From Semisulcospira habei (lineage: Eukaryota > Mollusca > Gastropoda > Semisulcospiridae): a stretch of 64,000 nucleotides of DNA. Where the stretch lies: contig BTPG01000003.1 of NCBI GenBank assembly GCA_036245525.1, positions 136,373,582 to 136,437,581 of the forward strand, read 5' to 3'. Of this stretch, positions 22,766 through 33,889 are shown piece by piece. The notes under the pieces are model-generated. The model was not told the origin of the DNA. It worked only from the letters and a program-made list of their open reading frames with translations, and ran no database searches. A program made the translations under genes and the position numbers. Each line of letters opens with the position of its first letter. Positions within the stretch are counted from its first letter, which is position 1.

Positions 22766-23674
22766 AAGAGGGGTAAAACGGTACCATATTTTCCGGTAAG
22801 CAATGCATGGTCTACCTGCAACTTCAGCTATCTTACTGGCAGGGCAATTGAAGTAGGAGGGGAACCCCACACATTATTTCATTGTTTCACACAGTCACTG
22901 GGCAAGCAGCACCGGTTGCTCTTGTCACTATGTCAATATACATCCCCGCTGGGGACAACCTTGGCTGACTGCTCAGAACACCAGGAGGGAGGTGAACCTT
23001 GCCTGTGTTTTTCTTGGCCCTAGTCAGCTCAATCCCCGTGGGCACGCGGTGCGAGATGCTGCTGCTTGCAGGACAGGAAGGTAAAATCTGTCCTGCATTA
23101 TGACTGAACTGCATCCAGCCATTTCCATAATGTATTTTGATCTCAGGCCTGCACAAGGTCCGGCTGGAAGGTGAATCCTGTCCGGCTTGCTTGCAGTTTT
23201 TGAACTTCATTGTGTTCAGTATTTGTTCAGTGGCTTTGTTTTTACTCCCTAATCCTAGTGGGTGTGGGGGCTGCTGTGGAGGTCTGCCAACCTCCACAGC
23301 TAGGGGGGGGGGGGGGGGGCAGCTCCCACACTCATTTGATTGGTACCCCCCTTTTCCGGGGATTTGCAATGATTAAATGTTTCTTCGCTATTGGTTTATG
23401 TAACATTTTTTGGGGATGCATAGGACATTTTGGGTACATATGACAATGTGCTGTTGTAACAGTTTTTTTTTTTTCTTTTAAGCAGCAACACAAAATTAAA
23501 TGTGGCATTTTTTTTCAATCTATGTGTGTGTTGTGCCGTCCTTTGTAGCATAGAAATTTTTATGTGGAACGAAAGGAACATAAATGTTACATATATACCA
23601 TGAATCCATTTTCATACCAGGAATCCATTTTCACATGATACCGACTGTTGGGCATTACAGACTTTTTTAAAAAG
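22766..23674. other. No gene recognised; 3' region of YR remnant
   Basis: Holds a 17-bp poly-G run (23,304-23,320) and two similar stretches around 23,060-23,190 (AGGTAAAATCTGTCC and AGGTGAATCCTGTCC). Nothing else stands out. Confidence 0.3.
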
Positions 23675-24009
23675 TGTGGTTGGATGAGAAGTATAATTTC
23701 TATAGTAACAGTGATTGTGAATTATAATACAGTAATGTTTTTGCATGTCTTTTAATTTTTTAATGTGTAGTGTCTTGTACAGAGTACCCGAAATGGTACA
23801 TGAGGCACAATTAGCTTAAACATTTGGTTGTCACTGTATACTATACAGCTGCATTTATTTCAACTAAGCAAGAAAAATTAGAAGTGTGCATGACAGGTTG
23901 TACAGTTCACTTAATGTAACCTGATCTCACCTTTTGTTCTTGGCTTTGATAATTTTGAATTTTATGTGCATACAGTCTGTACCTGTGTGCACTTGCTTTC
24001 TCCGTATCA

Positions 24010-24057
<48 letters not shown>
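24010..24057. repeat. (TG)n microsatellite
   Basis: Uninterrupted TG units inside Rep-2 copy A. Shorter in the matching place of copy B (28,142-28,157). Confidence 0.9.
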
Positions 24058-25469
24058 CGGTGTGTGCAATTTTTGTAGCACACACACACTTCATGTGTTG
24101 CACTTAAAATAGTTCCTTGCGTACCGTGTAGTATGTCATCATGATATTATCACCCCCATTTATGTTTATGCATTACTTTATAATTTACAGTTGCAGGTGC
24201 AGGTGATTTTGAGACGTATAATGACACTGTTTTGCACTGTACGCTTCCAAGCTGTTTTCCTTTTGCAAATTGTTAGGGCGACAGAATTTGATAAAAGTTT
24301 GGGACTGGATGCTACAGACAGTACTTGGACAGTGTCACTCCAGTGGCTGTTGTAGTCTCCTGCTTTAAAATTACTTGTTTGGTATTTTTACATGCTGAAG
24401 AATGATGAAAAAGTATGTCTCCAGAGATTACTCTATAGGTTTCGCTTATATCACATAAAGAGTGATCAACCATACAAAACATTTCTGGGACTGAGAAGGA
24501 TTTGAGTGATGGTGTAAAATATACTCCCAAAAGTGTATGGCTTCATCTTGAAATACTACTGCTTTGTACCTGTCTGTATTGTAGGGAAGGGGGAGACACA
24601 CACACAAAGTTAGGGTATAACTATACTTGTTCACAGAATGGCATTGTGTCATCACTAGAATGCTGTGAAAGTCATGCACAGTTTGAAAAATCACTTTTTC
24701 ACCGGTTGCAGAGGAGGGGTTGTGAATTAAAGTGGCTGTTGAGATCACTGTTTTGCTTTCCTTTTTTGATCAATAAATCAGAGAAACATTGAATGTTTGT
24801 TTAAAAAATTGCAAGAAACTGGAGCGTGTGTGTGTGTGTGTGTGTGGTGTGTGTGTGGATTCATACATGTGTGTGTTCTCATGCATGTTTGTGTACTCAT
24901 GCACGTGGTGTCTGTGCAAGGTTGTTTGCATATGTGTGTGTGCTCGTGTATTTGTGTGTGCTTACACATGCTCGCGCTCATGCATGCGTGTGTGTGTTGA
25001 GCACTACAGATAAAGGTATGTAAATATCGCCATTTACAGAGTGAAATCTGTGAAGAGCTGCCCGCGATTCACATGCACGTAAGTTGTGCTTTTGCACCAC
25101 AGTGCCATGGTTACATTGGTGCAAACACACACATCATTTAGGGTATGCCCGATAACCTACCCCCCTCCTGGCAGACTGACACACCAGACATGCATACTAC
25201 TACTCTGACAGTATCTTTTGGGTTCATTCAAGTAAAAAGACGGATCAACAACAGAGACAGGAATGGCCGCATACGAGTTATGAGCGGCACATTGCTTGCT
25301 TTGCAAAACAAACCAGTTCGCGAGTATTCTGACAAACCATACATTTGCACACTTCGAAAACACCATTATTTGACTTCTAAGTGTTGTACATGTATAAATT
25401 GTGCATACTCGGTAAACACTTTTATCAACGATTTTTTAGCCCAGATAGACACTTAGGGGCTTTAACTTT

Positions 25470-25541
25470 ATCACGGACGACGGACGGACGACCACTGGCC
25501 CAGAACATTGACTCACTTTTGCTTTGCATGTGAGCCAAAAT
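25470..25541 (+). repeat. Rep-1 3' fragment
   Basis: GACGGACGACCACTGGCCCA through CTTTGCATGTGAGCCAA, the terminal part of Rep-1, directly after Rep-2 copy A. Confidence 0.55.
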
Positions 25542-25639
25542 GGAAACAAACTGACATGTACAGTTCAAGGGTGGCGACAGAACAGCTTGGCGTTCCTAGT
25601 TGCCAAGCTATTCCGGCACCACCCTTGATCTCTTAAAGG

Positions 25640-26221
25640 GTTTGGTCCCAAAAAATGAGAACCTTCAGCTACAGCATATAGTTTGTGCTATGCTTTTGCG
25701 CTGACATTCTAGATGCAAATGACATGCCAAACTGCGTGTGCGTTTATATGTGCCAGCCGGCAGTTTAAGGTCAATCTATATCCTAAATGTATGTAATCTT
25801 CCGAGGACAACTTTGAAATATGAAACTTTTGACTTGGGGTCTCAGCAGTTTAATAGATATGTAATACGATGGCTGTGTATAGCACATGTGTAATACAAAA
25901 GAAGACCAGCAATCTGTAGTGAAATAGTCACCAATGCCAGAAGTTTAGGTTTTAAGCCCAACTGCCAGCCTTGGATTATCTATTTTCATAACTGGCACCA
26001 ATACTAGCAGATGTAATGGTCACTAATGTCAGAAGTTTAGGAAAAAGGTTGTCTGTGCCAAAAGTAACAAACAACAGATATGTCCAAAGCAACAACCAAC
26101 AGAGATGTCTTAAATTTTAGGCACTGGTTAGTTTTGATGTATCTTGCATGTGGGCATGTAAAATTAAGGACTTGTGAATGCAGAAACAGGATTTACAGAA
26201 GAGAATAATAAAATATACTTA
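25640..26221. other. No gene recognised
   Basis: AT-rich sequence with a short partial repeat (TGGTCACTAATGTCAGAAGTTTAGG against TAGTCACCAATGCCAGAAGTTTAGG, 25,926 and 26,017). Confidence 0.3.
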
Positions 26222-26465
26222 AAGGCCCTATACCACCTTCAGAAAACACCACAAATAGGCTTGTATTGCAGTATTTTGTTTGAGCTTCAGTCCTTTTAGA
26301 CACCGAGGTACACAGTTTTACATCAGTTGGCGTGACGACTAATTCCCGGTCTCTAACTACTTTTGTTTAGAACGTAACGCTAGCCATCTAAAAATAGATG
26401 ACAAGCAGACGACACCGATACGGCGATAGTTTCAACTGGAGCTACTGACATGCATGTTGAATACT

Positions 26466-27573
26466 GTTACGTGGTAGTCGTAGTATGATACAATCACACC
26501 AGACGCACGCACGTAGGGTTCTTGTAAAAAAACTTCACTCAGCTGCAATTCGTCACACGTGGCACAAGGTTGTAGACCACTCTGGAGTAACAGTTCCAAC
26601 AAGTGACGTGTTCAGTTTTATATTACAATATGTCATATGTGATTTGTGTTGCTGTGAAATCGTGTTTATTGCCTTTATGTTTAGACCACAATAGTTACTA
26701 AGGCATACGGTGTGTGTGTGTGTGTGCACGCGGGTAGCTTAATTATATTTTGATGTTTAATGTTCTTCTTTTTATGTTGCGCAGCACCGCAATGATTTCC
26801 TAATGTATTATTACATATGGCAATAAAGTTCTATCATCATCATCATATTTTATTGCAGCGATGAAATCTCCACACAATGCATTCACAAATGCACCAACAC
26901 TGATACACTGTCTCCTCTACAATGCATCAACATTTTTGACACCCTGCGTTTCTCATACAATGTCATGGTGGGACCCCCAAAAAAATTGAATCCTGAAGCG
27001 AAGGTCTTGGGGCACTTTTTAAATTATTATTATTTTTTTTTAATCCGGAAATTCGGCTGTAGCCGGAAAAGTCCCACACATACTTCCTAACATGGTCTGT
27101 TATATTATTACAGATTTCCAGAATAATCCAGCAAATTCGCACAACACAACCATTCCAGAATAATCCAGCAAATTCGCACAACACAACCAATCAGAAAAGA
27201 AAACGTAACCAAAACTTATTCATATTCATGAAAAAGAATGCTTTAGAAATAACTACAAATTTCCACTACCATCTAAGTGCCTTTGATGCAATGTTACAAA
27301 ATGTTGCCAACAACTTTGAGGTCATATATGAGGTCACTAGAAAGATCGCGACCCTGCTCGAACCTTCCAGTCTAATATAGGTCAAACTTTACAACATTGT
27401 AGTTGAAACTATGAGTCACAACAAAAATCGATTGCAATTCTCCGTGCAAAAGAAAATGAATCCTACTTCAAAAGTACGTAATTCTTATCCAAAATAACTC
27501 AAATGAATATCGGATCTTTCCTATGATTAACACACACATGCTCTCAAAAGAATAACACAACCACAAACGTAAC
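26466..27573 (-). mobile_element. TIR-like element, copy 2, inside Rep-2 copy B
   Basis: Ends GTTACGTGGTAGTCG and CCACAAACGTAAC. The flanks GAATACT and AAATACAAAT rejoin to the Rep-2 copy A sequence near 20,560, which defines the insertion. It has gained an insertion of about 250 bp with an (ATC)n tail (about 26,590-26,850) and a 37-bp tandem duplication (27,112-27,186). Confidence 0.65.
26590..26850 (+). mobile_element. Retroposed 3' end with (ATC)n tail
   Basis: Contains AATAAAGTTCT followed by ATCATCATCATCAT at 26,833-26,848, absent from the homologous position in copy 1. Probably a SINE or a truncated LINE 3' end. Boundaries approximate. Confidence 0.5.
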
Positions 27574-27945
27574 AAATACAAATATTGCATTACAGTGACT
27601 CTGTCAAGCAGATGCTTCTTTACCGGTGTACCTTCAAAAATGATTGTACAGCTAGAATGACATTCCTTGCAAGGAATCAGTTTGGTGATACTGAGCCTAG
27701 CAAACAGAAGTTAGTAGTAGAGCAAGAGATTTGAAATACTGCGCCAGATTCAGACAGGGCTGGCGCTGCATTTCGCTTACAAGTACCATTGTGCAAGCAT
27801 TGTGCAGTTGGATGAGAAGTATAATTTCTGTAGTAAAAGTGATTGTGAATTATAACACAGTAATGTTTCTGCCTGTCTTTTAAATTTGTAATGTGTACAG
27901 TGTTCTGTACAGCATATCCTAAATGGTACATGAGGTGCAAGTAGC

Positions 27946-28900
27946 TTACACATTTGGTCGTCACTGTATACTACAGCTGCAATCTATTTCAATTACACAA
28001 GAAAAATTAGAAGTGTACATGACAGGGTGTACAGTTCAACTGATGCAACCTGACCTCACCCTTTTTTTCTTGGCTTTGGTAATTTTGAATTTTATGTGCA
28101 TACAGTCTGTACCTGTGTGCACTTGCTTTCTTTGTATCAAAGTGTGTGTGTGTGTGATTTTTGTAACACTAACACAAACACACATATTATGCACACACAC
28201 ACACACACACCATGTGTTGTACCTAAAATAGTACTTAGTGTACTGTGTAGTATGTCATGAAGTATCACCCACATTTATATTTATGCATTATTTGATAATT
28301 TACAGTTACATTTTCAGGTGATTTTGAGATGTATGCAACACCATGTCTCATTCATTATGGGATGAACACTGTTTTACACTGTAAAATGACTCCTAAAAGT
28401 GCATGACTTCATCTTGAAATAAATGTGGGTGATATTCTACATACTACACAGTACTAGTACTATTTAGGTACAACACATGGTGTGTGTGTGTGTGCATATG
28501 TGTGTTTGTGTTAGTGTTACAAAAATCACACACACACACACTTTGATACAAAGAAAGCAAGTGCACACAGGTACAGACTGTATGCACATAAAATTCAAAA
28601 TTACCAAAGCCAAGAAAAAAAGGGTGAGGTCAGGTTGCATCAGTTGAACTGTACACCCTGTCATGTACACTTCTAATTTTTCTTGTGTAATTGAAATAGA
28701 TTGCAGCTGTAGTATACAGTGACGACCAAATGTGTACAATATAGCAGTATATTTATGCATTATTTGATAATTTACAGTTACATTTTCAGGTGATTTTGAG
28801 ATGTATGCAACACCATGTCTCATTCATTATGGGATGAACACTGTTTTACACTGTAAAATGACTCCTAAAAGTGCATGACTTCATCTTGAAATACTGCTAT
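27946..28900. repeat. Fold-back duplication A-B-A'-B
   Basis: Segment 27,946-28,271 is repeated inverted at 28,428-28,735. The segment 28,272-28,425 (from TTTATATTTATGCATTATTTG to the TGACTTCATCTTGAAAT end) is repeated directly at 28,745-28,900. Rep-2 copy A at 23.8-24.6 kb has a single A and a single B-like region. The arms are near-identical. Confidence 0.85.
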
Positions 28901-29165
28901 ATTGTACATGTCTGTATTGTAGGGGAGGGGGCGATACACACAATTAAAGTTAGGGTAGAACTATACTTGTTCACAGGCTGGCATTGTGTCATCATTAGAA
29001 TGCTGTGAAAGGCATGCACAGGTCGAAAATCACTTTTTCACTGATTGCAGAGGGGATTTCATTTACAGTGGCTGTTGAGATAACTGTTTTGCTTTCCTTT
29101 CTTGATCAATAACTCAGGGAAACATTGAATGTTTGTTTAAAACTTGCAAGAAACTGGAGCATGTT

Positions 29166-29177
29166 GCATGTGTGCTC

Positions 29178-29178
<1 letters not shown>
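29166..29178. repeat. LINE target-site duplication, left
   Basis: GCATGTGTGCTCA, identical to 34,005-34,017. It marks the 3' end of the minus-strand LINE and follows flanking sequence homologous to 24.8 kb. Confidence 0.9.
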
Positions 29179-29213
<35 letters not shown>

Positions 29214-29371
29214 TTTATTTCAGTTTTTGCAGGCCATCTGGCCCATATGAACACAAAATACACTTTACAACCAGAAAATACAGGAAGGTGGTTGTAAAAC
29301 ACACTCATATAGCATTACATCAGCGCACATAAATAAACAAAAAAAACAAGAAAAGTTCAAAGCAAATCCCT

Positions 29372-32300
29372 CTAATTCCTTAATTTAAGGCAACCTGAAA
29401 TATACATAGCAACTTTAAAAACCAGTTTATCATGTAGGTTTCCACACAGCAGCTGAACTTTAAGATCGGATGGGAATCTGTAGTAAAACAGTGGAATGTA
29501 CTTTTTACGTAAAGGGGAATATTTTGGACACTCGAACAGAAAATGACACAAATCTTCAGCCTTATGCCAATCACATGAATTACATTCTGGATTAGTGATG
29601 GGTTTTCCAAATCTGGATACTCCGTTTAAAGGTAAACGGTTACATCTAAGTAAACATATTGCCCGCCTGAGTTCACAAGAGTTCAGCTGCCCTATGTAAC
29701 TGGCTCTAAGTATTTCTGGGTGGTAATGGCAGTATTCTGTGTTTGAGGAAAGGGATGCATGCCAGTCCTGTCGGAAACAATCCATCAGCCGATCTTTGAA
29801 TATCTGAATGAACAGAGGAGTGTTTCCAACTGACTGCATTTCCCATACATACCCAAACCCGTGCATACACAATAGAGTCTTTATTTGCGTAGCCCAGTTC
29901 GATCTACCTGAAGCATCATGCATACATAACATCGTGTAACACTGTCTTGGGTATCTGTTTTCTGACATGGTAAGAAGTCTGCACCAGTACTTCACCATTC
30001 GAACATAGGCATCAATATACATAGGGAATCTTCCACACTCACCCAGCGCAATATTGTTTTTTACATCTCTTCCAACACCAAGGACCATTTTACAAACCTT
30101 TATATGAACCTGCTCAATTACATCATGTCTCTGGAAACCCCAAACCTCTGACCCGTATAGCACAATGGGTTTAATCTTGACATCAAAAATGTGAAAAACA
30201 GTGTCAGCTGGCAAGTTTTGTAATTTAAAGTATAGTCTTTTGATACCTGCAACTGCTCTCCTGGCTTTTCCAGCTAAGTTTTCTACACATCTAGCCCAGT
30301 TCAGAGTAGAGGAAAATATCACACCAAGGTAAGTATAACTGGACTCGACTTGAATCTGCTTGTCAGCATAAAACCATTTTTCACAATTTTTCACAAAACC
30401 TCCATTTTTGAAGACCACCACTTTTGTCTTGTCCATGTTCACAGTGAGACCCCATTTTTTACAGTATTTTTCTAAACAATTAATTTTCTTTTGGAGATCT
30501 GCTACAGAGTCAGAGACAATGGCTATATCATCAGCATACATAAGAAGGAAAATACCCAGTGGGTCTGCAAAAATATCAATGCCACGTGCACCGCACGATG
30601 ATATTTCTGTCTCAAATTCTGAAAGAAAGATAGAAAACAGCAGTGGGCTCAACACACAACCTTGTCGCACCCCTGACATGCAATCAAAGTAGTCGGTAAC
30701 TTTGGTTCCAACCCTTACAGCAGCTTTTACATGTTTGTACATACTCTCAAGTGTCTGAAGCAACTTTCCATGAACTCCTTTACGTAACAAGAGATACAAC
30801 AGTTTTGTCCTGTGCACACTGTCGTAAGCTTTAGAAAAATCTACGTACATGGTGTAAAAACGGCCACCCTGCTTGCTAAGATACTTTTGCACTAGTGCCT
30901 GTAAGCAAAACATGTTGTCTATAGTACTGTACCCTTTACGGAAGCCAGCTTGAGCCTCAGGAATACAATCATTCTCTTCACAAAAACGCACCAACCTGTT
31001 GTTAATGACAAAACTGTACAACTTACTGATAACGTTCAGAAGAGAAATTCCTCTGTAGTTGTCAACATTTCTAGGGTTACCCTTTTTGTGTAGTGGAAAT
31101 ATCACAGCCATGGTCCAGCTTTCAGGGTATTCCGCACTTTGAAACACACGATTGAACAAAGGATGCAGAAATTTCACAAGGATCTCACCTGCATGATGAA
31201 AAAGGTCAGTGGGCAAGCCATCAGGGCCTGATGCTTTCCCTTTCTTCATGCTATTAATAGCACTGCGAATTTCATCCTGTGTGATTTCCTCGTCAAATTT
31301 TGCATTATGACAACCATCACAATCATCAGATATATGGTCATTCAAAACACCCTCGGCCTGTCTGCTGAAACCTGAATCATCAACATTCTGATCCACATTT
31401 AGCAAATTACGAAAATAATCATACCACACGCGTGGTGAAATGACATCAGAACACAACTTTTTAACGCCAGTCAGAGACTTTATTTTTTGCCAAAATGTTC
31501 TTGAGTTTGCATCATTACATGCATCGTTGAGCTCATTCAAAACCCGTGCGTTGTACTCTACTTGTTTTGTTTTACACAACTTCTTAAATTCTTTCTTCAT
31601 GTCAAGATACTTCCCTAAGTCGTCATGTGTGTTTGTGTGTCTGAACTGCTTTAACTGTATGTACTTGTTTTGTTTTGCTAACTCGCAGTCCGAGTCCCAC
31701 CACGGCGGCTGTGCACGGGATTCACCTACCTTCTTACCTGACCTCATTTTGTCAGCTGCCTTCTGAATGAATGCTACAAAACAGGCCGACCCTTCTTCTA
31801 CACTCGAGTCAAGCGCTGACAAAAAGTGTTGAAACTGAGTCTCCTGATTATCTTCAATGTATGCACAAAAGGATTCAGCGTAGTTTTCTTTCCAAATAAA
31901 TTTAACCCCTTCCTCTAGTATTATATCATCATTTAAATCATCATCATCACATGAATAAACAGACTGAATAGAAGTAAACGTGGTTACAATGGGGAAATGG
32001 TCTGACTCACACCTGTCTGCAACAAACATATCGGTCACTAGGTCAAACACGGATTTAGAGCAAATACAGTAGTCCACCACACTTTTGCCTCTGTTGGCCA
32101 CGCACGTAATTTCTCCCTCACTGTCACCTTTCGTTCTGCCATTGACAATAAACAAACAGTACTCTTGACATAGTTCTATCAGTTTCCGACCAAAACTGTT
32201 TACGCCAATATCTTTTGACCTCCGTGGGCTTTGTGGTACATCCTCTAGCAAATCTGTTAATTCCAGTAAAGGCTGCACGTGTGTATTGTCATCAATAAAA

Positions 32301-32788
32301 TCAGTATCAGACAGACCGGCAGTGCGGGCGTTAAAATCGCCACATAATAGCCAAGGCAGCTCAGGGTGAGCACCTAACACTTGAGACATGTAGTTTTCTA
32401 ACACTTCAAAACCATCAACGTTATCTTCACCATATACAACAGAACGCTCTGGAGCCACATACACAAATGCTGCCAGAACATCAGATGCAGAATTCAAAAC
32501 AGACTTACCGATCTTTAGAAACACAATATCCTCAGCTGCCTGCATTAAACGCAACACATGACAGGCTATAGATTTATGTACACACACGGCCACGCCCCCT
32601 TTTAACTTTTGTGTACGTGGTGAAAAAAACACCTGATACTCTGGAAAGGTATCCTCTATAACATTTTGCTTACACGACCAGATCTCTGAAAATGCAAAAA
32701 TTTGACACTTTTCACAGAACTGCCTAAAAGAAACACTTTTCAGCTTATTTACAAGACCTTGGATATTCCATGCCATGATGCGAAACAT
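29372..32788 (-). CDS. LINE ORF2: endonuclease-reverse transcriptase
   Basis: From the first in-frame ATG (32,788, MFRIMAWNIQG) the product is 1,138 aa. The N-terminal APE-like endonuclease shows AWNIQG, FSEIW, LLCGDFNAR and SDHFPI, carrying the catalytic Asn, Glu, Asp and His. The reverse transcriptase follows with YVDFSKAYDSV, GVRQGCVLSPLLFSIFL and the catalytic MYADD near 30,525-30,540. The C-terminus has a Cys/His cluster (ECNSCDWHKAEDLCHFLFEC). No RNase H is seen. The frame stays open upstream of this ATG to a GTG at 32,899 and on to the ORF1 stop, with no other in-frame ATG, so the start could also be by readthrough. There are no internal stops or frameshifts. Confidence 0.93.
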   Translation of the reverse strand: MFRIMAWNIQGLVNKLKSVSFRQFCEKCQIFAFSEIWSCKQNVIEDTFPEYQVFFSPRTQKLKGGVAVCVHKSIACHVLRLMQAAEDIVFLKIGKSVLNSASDVLAAFVYVAPERSVVYGEDNVDGFEVLENYMSQVLGAHPELPWLLCGDFNARTAGLSDTDFIDDNTHVQPLLELTDLLEDVPQSPRRSKDIGVNSFGRKLIELCQEYCLFIVNGRTKGDSEGEITCVANRGKSVVDYCICSKSVFDLVTDMFVADRCESDHFPIVTTFTSIQSVYSCDDDDLNDDIILEEGVKFIWKENYAESFCAYIEDNQETQFQHFLSALDSSVEEGSACFVAFIQKAADKMRSGKKVGESRAQPPWWDSDCELAKQNKYIQLKQFRHTNTHDDLGKYLDMKKEFKKLCKTKQVEYNARVLNELNDACNDANSRTFWQKIKSLTGVKKLCSDVISPRVWYDYFRNLLNVDQNVDDSGFSRQAEGVLNDHISDDCDGCHNAKFDEEITQDEIRSAINSMKKGKASGPDGLPTDLFHHAGEILVKFLHPLFNRVFQSAEYPESWTMAVIFPLHKKGNPRNVDNYRGISLLNVISKLYSFVINNRLVRFCEENDCIPEAQAGFRKGYSTIDNMFCLQALVQKYLSKQGGRFYTMYVDFSKAYDSVHRTKLLYLLLRKGVHGKLLQTLESMYKHVKAAVRVGTKVTDYFDCMSGVRQGCVLSPLLFSIFLSEFETEISSCGARGIDIFADPLGIFLLMYADDIAIVSDSVADLQKKINCLEKYCKKWGLTVNMDKTKVVVFKNGGFVKNCEKWFYADKQIQVESSYTYLGVIFSSTLNWARCVENLAGKARRAVAGIKRLYFKLQNLPADTVFHIFDVKIKPIVLYGSEVWGFQRHDVIEQVHIKVCKMVLGVGRDVKNNIALGECGRFPMYIDAYVRMVKYWCRLLTMSENRYPRQCYTMLCMHDASGRSNWATQIKTLLCMHGFGYVWEMQSVGNTPLFIQIFKDRLMDCFRQDWHASLSSNTEYCHYHPEILRASYIGQLNSCELRRAICLLRCNRLPLNGVSRFGKPITNPECNSCDWHKAEDLCHFLFECPKYSPLRKKYIPLFYYRFPSDLKVQLLCGNLHDKLVFKVAMYISGCLKLRN

Positions 32789-32977
32789 AGAGCTACCACT
32801 TTCATCACTACCACTTTCATCATCACAGTGTGCGGGTGTGGGTTTGAGTATGGGCACTTGAGCGCATGTGTGTGCAGGTAAGTCGTCTTTTGAAGACACA
32901 TGGTGGGGGTCCTGGGGGTCTGAATGAGGGACGGGCTGTCTTCTCCTGGTTGCTGGGTCAACATGCCGGCCTGCCCC

Positions 32978-33889
32978 TCATTTCTGCCCCCTGCGCTCCA
33001 CAGGCCTCTGGGTAGCAGCGTCGTATGCGTGGGTCTTTCCCTCAACAACGAGGGAGTCGAAGCGGAGGAAGGCCTTCTTCCCCGCCTGCTTGGCCTCCTT
33101 GAGGAAGGGTAGCAGCTTGCGGCGCACGTCCCTCACCCGAGGGGTGAAGTCCTCAGAGATGTAGACCCGGGACTTGTTCTCCTTCAGCGTTCTTCGCTCA
33201 AACAGGATCCGCTCCTTGTCTTTGTACTTGTTGAAGCACACGATGATGGGGTGGGGCGCCTTGCCCCCCTTCAGACGATGGGCACGCTCCACCTCGATCT
33301 CCTCCTCTATGCCCATCTCGTCCTTCAACATTGACTTGACAGCTTTCTCACAGTCCGCCCAAGTCTCTGAGCGCCCCTGGGGGTGGGGGATTCCGTGAAA
33401 GATAAGATTCTTGCGTCTGCTCCGCCCCTCCAAATCATCCAGCTTATCCTCCAGCTGCGTAACTTTCTCCTTCAACTCTTTGTTTTCTTTCATCACCGCA
33501 GTAAAGTCACTCTGAATTTTGTCCATTTGCTCCTGCATTGTAGCTTTCATACTGTCCATCTTTTTGTCCATCACATTCAACATTTTAAACACATCAGCAA
33601 TGGTCGGCTCAGACACTGCGTTTGCCTCACCCCCGGGCGACTGGTTGTCTTGGTTCCCCTGGCATGTCAAAAGAGTCTGTCGTTTCGGTGGGCCTGGGTT
33701 CGCTTCGACATCGCCACACCGGAGCAGAAAGCCGACCAAAAACACGAGAATGACTGCCACCGGTCCGCTGACACTGACAGTGCGGTAACGTAGGGCTGCC
33801 TTCCTCTGTGCTTTGCGAGCCATGAAGTTTTGAAAAGTCCAGTAAAAGGTACCGCAGATGGCACAAAAAGCTACCGAACTGATCGGCAT
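32978..33889 (-). CDS. LINE ORF1: 2A leader plus coiled coil/RRM protein
   Basis: From the first ATG (33,889) the product is 303 aa. Residues 1-20 and about 38-56 are hydrophobic, the second (VSGPVAVILVFLVGFLL) running directly into RCGDVEANPGP, a canonical 2A motif (D-x-E-x-N-P-G-P). After the predicted skip the main product begins with Pro67. It has a linker, a heptad-type coiled coil around residues 95-155 (MDKKMDSMKATMQEQMDKIQ and on) and an L1-ORF1-like RNA-binding RRM region around 155-285 (RRKNLIFHGIP, ERAHRLKG, RVYISEDFTPRVRDVRRKLL). L1-type ORF1 proteins trimerise and coat the element RNA. An in-frame GTG lies five codons upstream of the ATG. ORF1 ends at TGA (32,980-32,978). Confidence 0.9.
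   Translation of the reverse strand: MPISSVAFCAICGTFYWTFQNFMARKAQRKAALRYRTVSVSGPVAVILVFLVGFLLRCGDVEANPGPPKRQTLLTCQGNQDNQSPGGEANAVSEPTIADVFKMLNVMDKKMDSMKATMQEQMDKIQSDFTAVMKENKELKEKVTQLEDKLDDLEGRSRRKNLIFHGIPHPQGRSETWADCEKAVKSMLKDEMGIEEEIEVERAHRLKGGKAPHPIIVCFNKYKDKERILFERRTLKENKSRVYISEDFTPRVRDVRRKLLPFLKEAKQAGKKAFLRFDSLVVEGKTHAYDAATQRPVERRGQK
33689..33712 (-). other. 2A-like ribosome-skipping motif, DVEANPGP
   Basis: Codons 60-67 of ORF1, read from the DNA as GAT GTC GAA GCG AAC CCA GGC CCA. All invariant positions of the 2A consensus (D-x-E-x-N-P-G and P) are present. In characterised 2A peptides the ribosome fails to form the last Gly-Pro bond, releasing the upstream peptide and continuing with proline. 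Here that would release a 66-residue hydrophobic leader from the RNA-binding part. Confidence 0.85.

Larger units (their letters stand above)
20360..25469. repeat. Rep-2 copy A, interrupted by a YR retroelement
   Basis: Segments 20,360-20,885 and 23,675-25,469 match 26,222-26,465, 27,574-29,178 and 34,018-34,640 in order. This is a block of a few kilobases present twice. It has no coding capacity that I recognise, many TG runs, and a palindrome ATTCCTTGCAAGGAAT near 20,630. The YR-retroelement remnant fills about 20,890-23,670. Whether Rep-2 is a transposon or a segmental duplication is unclear. Confidence 0.65.

Noticed and set aside
24778..25023. Cys/Val-rich or His/Thr-rich small proteins
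   Set aside because: Translations of TG/CA-rich low-complexity sequence in Rep-2.
27923..28823. Two identical cysteine-rich proteins on opposite strands
   Set aside because: They are the two arms of the fold-back duplication and run through TG microsatellites; a sister repeat lacks the frame.
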